Of a stretch of DNA of 52,521 nucleotides, positions 50,580-52,521 are shown piece by piece (position 1 is the stretch's first letter; each line of letters begins with the position of its first letter). The notes below the pieces were generated by a model, which had not been told where the DNA came from, searched no databases, and worked only from the letters and a program-made list of their open reading frames with translations. Made by a program: the position numbers and the translations under genes. The DNA is from an uncultured Bacteroidales bacterium (lineage in GTDB: Bacteria > Bacteroidota > Bacteroidia > Bacteroidales > Paludibacteraceae), in the NCBI GenBank assembly GCA_937916355.1, contig CALFTM010000031.1:1-52521 (forward strand). The letters are read 5' to 3'.

Positions 50580-51370
50580 TTACACAAAAAACAATAGTTC
50601 CTCTCCTAAAAAGATGAACTCCGCCCTTTCCGCAAGGTCCGGGTTCGATTCACCGTTTCTGGCGCATCTTATCAGCTCGTCCTTGATCGCCTTGGGGTTG
50701 ACGACCTCATCGGTCACATCAGATCCATCCCAAGTTCGCTCAACTCCTTCTCGTCCAAATCCAGCCATTGGGTTCTCCAAGGCTCCGGCATTGTGCAATA
50801 GGCTGTTCCCGAGCTGTACCCGTAGCGCCATTTCAACATGAAGTAGTCCTCGTACGACATCGGCAATGGTATCTTCATTATCTCTCGTTGGGGGAGCAGC
50901 GTCTGGAAACCCAGCTCCTCCTTGTACATCCTGTCGAGCTCCTCCAGTTTGTCTTGAGCTCTCAGTTCTCTCTCTCTCTTTATCCAAATACTCTCTTCCA
51001 TACTCATGCATTTTAATGATTTGACTTAATGTTATATCGTAGTCGAAAGCCCTTTCAGCCTCCTTAGCGTCCAGTAGACTCTCCCTCGTGACGTTCCCGG
51101 TATTGTCTATGCCCATGTAGGTGAACCCACTCAACCCTCCTAACTCTGCTGCAACCATTTTAGGTCTATGGTTCTGCACCAACATTCCGTTTAAGAAATA
51201 TAAACAAGGTAAGAACCTGCCTTCGTTTACACCTCTATGCAACATTTTTTTAAATGTTGTGACAGGGTCATTGTAAACTTGTATGTAACAGATTTTAATG
51301 CCTTTATTTAGTAACGGTTCTGCGAGTTCTTTCGCAAAATTTGTTTTTGGAGAACACTTTCTCCTTTCAT
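50580..51370 (-). pseudogene. Frameshifted orphan gene, 264 codons if repaired
   Basis: Coding sequence jumps frame three times. The ATG at 51370 opens MKGESVLQ, then shifts at a T5 run (51344-51348) into TNFAKELAEPLLNKG and a long frame with the ATG at 51245. At the (TC)6 tract (50967-50978) good coding sequence moves to another frame (ELRAQDKLEELDRMYKEELG). Near 50711-50718 it returns (VVNPKAIKDELIRC) and ends at the stop at 50580. Adding one base, one TC unit and one base gives a single frame of 264 codons plus stop. The second half is visibly richer in GC than its surroundings. No family is recognised. True decay, slippage-driven variation or sequencing error are all possible. If frameshifts are ignored, the intact minus frame 50580-51245 would be called instead. 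Confidence 0.6.
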
Positions 51371-51379
51371 CTCTTTAAA

Positions 51380-51387
51380 CAAAGATA
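51380..51387 (-). promoter_or_regulatory. -7 promoter box of the frameshifted gene
   Basis: Minus-strand TATCTTTG matches TAnnTTTG and ends only 9 nt before the ATG at 51370, so the mRNA would have almost no leader. Its presence supports 51370 as the original start. Confidence 0.45.
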
Positions 51388-51646
51388 GGTAAAAATCCGC
51401 CAAATAAGAAATATTTAGCGAATATTTTTATCTATATCATCCTTTCAAGAGATTTAATATGATTTTTGTTAATTATTTTAAAAAAATACCTTCAAGCCTA
51501 TTTCTCAGCATCGAACCATGAACAACTTTGTCACGTTCTTACATTATTTTATGTTTCACAAAAAACAAGAAAGAAAATACAAGATTCTTTTCTGAATCCC
51601 GTATTCTACATTTACACAAAATTATGGATAGTGCCGTTTTTTATAT

Positions 51647-52294
51647 TCAAGGCAATAATTCAATTTTTTTCTTGATTTTTCCATTGGCTATATTCTCCTC
51701 GATTTTGTCTAACATTGCTTGGCTGTTAGAGAAAATAGATACTAAAAAGTTCTTCCAATCATCAGATTTAGCAAAATGTTTCTCCATGAAAATTCTTTTA
51801 TCAGCATAAATAGACTCCATATTCGCAACCGTTTGTTCAAACAACGATTCATCATTTAGAAACGTTGCCATACGTGTCTTCATTTCTATTACAATCCTTT
51901 GATCGTATGGGATATCATATCTTTCCAAATGTAAATCTAAAAATCTAAGAAGATCGTTCTTATGGATATTTTTCTTCATGTCGAAATTCAAATAGATTTC
52001 AGCATTCTGGAAAATCTCTTCTTTCTTTTCTAACATTTCGGAGATCGAAAGATAGTAAGGTAAACCTTTTGAATCCCTTATATGATGATAAAGGAAAGGA
52101 CCCCAAAAACACTCCTTTACATCCTCTAGCCATAGAGGATATATAACAAAATGTGGCTGTATTTCACCACGGATCTTCCAAAGTTCAAAACCTATAGCAA
52201 AACAACCTACAATTTTATAGTATTTTGATTGAGTGACTGCCGTTAAATCAAAACGTTTCACCCATTCGTTTTTTAGTATTGTCTCTTCTTTCAT
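51647..52294 (-). CDS. Orphan protein of unknown function
   Basis: This soluble protein has 215 residues, with no signal peptide or membrane helix. It is rich in Lys, Glu and aromatic residues. The first half resembles a beta-rich domain (YYKIVGCFAIGFELWKIRG) and the second a helical one (TRMATFLNDESLFEQTV). I use the ATG at 52294; the frame opens at 52333. I do not recognise a family. It is the gene nearest the rRNA operon terminator and shows the AT-rich base use of an accessory gene. Confidence 0.65.
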   Translation of the reverse strand: MKEETILKNEWVKRFDLTAVTQSKYYKIVGCFAIGFELWKIRGEIQPHFVIYPLWLEDVKECFWGPFLYHHIRDSKGLPYYLSISEMLEKKEEIFQNAEIYLNFDMKKNIHKNDLLRFLDLHLERYDIPYDQRIVIEMKTRMATFLNDESLFEQTVANMESIYADKRIFMEKHFAKSDDWKNFLVSIFSNSQAMLDKIEENIANGKIKKKIELLP

Positions 52295-52428
52295 TACCCT
52301 GTTGTTTAAGTTTTTATAAAAACATCCTAACAAACCAAAATCACTTCAGTTTTCTTTCGGATTAAATTTGCAAGTGGACGCAAACATTTCAACAAAGATT
52401 TTATTTTCTATACTCCTCCATGTTCAAC

Positions 52429-52463
52429 AAAAAGAGGGGGACATCCACACGGACATCCCCCTC
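52429..52463 (-). terminator. rRNA operon terminator
   Basis: GAGGGGG (52434-52440) pairs with CCCCCTC (52457-52463), with TCC/GGA inside and an ACAC loop. On the minus strand it follows the 5S rRNA and ends in a T5 run (A-run 52429-52433). Confidence 0.88.
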
Positions 52464-52470
52464 TGAAAAG

Positions 52471-52521
52471 ACGGGCGGCGACCTACTCTCCCACGGTCGC
52501 AGTACCATCGGCGCTAGCGGG
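52471..52521 (-). rRNA. rrf: 5S ribosomal RNA, 3' end (partial)
   Basis: Read on the minus strand the last 51 nt contain GATGGTACTGCG and GTGGGAGAGTAGGTCGCCGC, the conserved 3' part of bacterial 5S rRNA. The gene runs off the right edge. An rRNA operon should continue beyond with 23S and 16S genes. The exact 3' end is uncertain by a few nucleotides. Confidence 0.92.

Noticed and set aside
50714..51007. Separate small gene of 97 residues (MSMEESIWIKRE...) inside the 50580-51370 region
   Set aside because: Its first codons overlap the (TC)6 tract, its upstream frame has an immediate stop and it continues the meaning of the neighbouring frame. A frameshifted single gene explains it better.
1..52521. 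CRISPR array, IS element or integrase
   Set aside because: No regularly spaced repeats, transposase, integrase or tRNA attachment site was seen anywhere in the window.

Overview
The window is a gene-dense chromosomal segment from a member of the Bacteroidota, most likely order Bacteroidales. Four signs point there. Promoters carry the Bacteroidota -7 box TAnnTTTG (two have TTTG exactly 20 bp upstream), and Shine-Dalgarno sequences are scarce. There are family markers such as DUF4494, a DoxX-type BT_3928-like protein, an OmpA with thrombospondin type-3 repeats and BspA-like leucine-rich-repeat proteins. At least two exported proteins end in type IX secretion (T9SS) type-A-like tails. The genome is moderately AT-rich. 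I count 46 supported protein genes, one frameshifted gene, one candidate small RNA and the 3' end of a 5S rRNA gene at the right edge (minus strand), so an rRNA operon reads into the window from the right.

Layout. 1-289: upstream flank with a perfect 14-bp hairpin and the ileS promoter. 290-5115: ileS and glmM (+). 5190-8938: glgB and an ompA-family porin (-). 9098-11804: a Yip1-family membrane protein, smpB and a ModF-like twin ABC ATPase in one minus-strand operon. 12127-16796: penicillin-binding protein 1A, then an alpha-oxoamine-synthase-family enzyme, guanine deaminase and a DIP1984-family protein (+). 16797-17326: about 530 bp without a gene. 17327-19054: a large lipoprotein. 19129-21237: truA, dapA and a DUF486 membrane protein (-). 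21383-23032: an acetyltransferase coupled to a bacterial expansin with a T9SS-like tail (-). 23222-24145: an EamA transporter. 24178-26517: an AbiH-family gene followed by a TIGR04076 protein and an EFR1-type flavodoxin-ferredoxin (-). 26750-30887: a Ca2+-type P-ATPase and creD (+). 30967-32095: yggS and a DUF4494 protein (-). 32558-34744: a long-chain acyl-CoA synthetase and a tiny Ala/Val-rich lipoprotein (+). 34820-41151: ruvX, def, TPR, DoxX, tpiA, ispD and recG (-). 41286-45647: metA, a U32 peptidase-family protein, a candidate sRNA and an SO_0444-type permease fused to a heavy-metal domain (+). 45693-49662: two BspA-like proteins (-) around cysK (+). 49831-52294: orphan genes, including a frameshifted GC-rich one, next to the rRNA operon.

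Most genes are housekeeping: translation (ileS, smpB, truA, def), cell wall (glmM, PBP1A, dapA), central and storage metabolism (glgB, tpiA, ispD, cysK, metA) and DNA repair (recG, ruvX). The accessory interest lies in the expansin (21.4-22.5 kb), the AbiH operon with its palindromic leader (24.2-26.7 kb), the sRNA and metal-permease region (44.1-45.6 kb) and the orphan block from 48 kb to the right edge. A palindromic element built on GGTTCTATAAATTC occurs three times, twice in the predicted 5' untranslated regions of minus-strand accessory genes.
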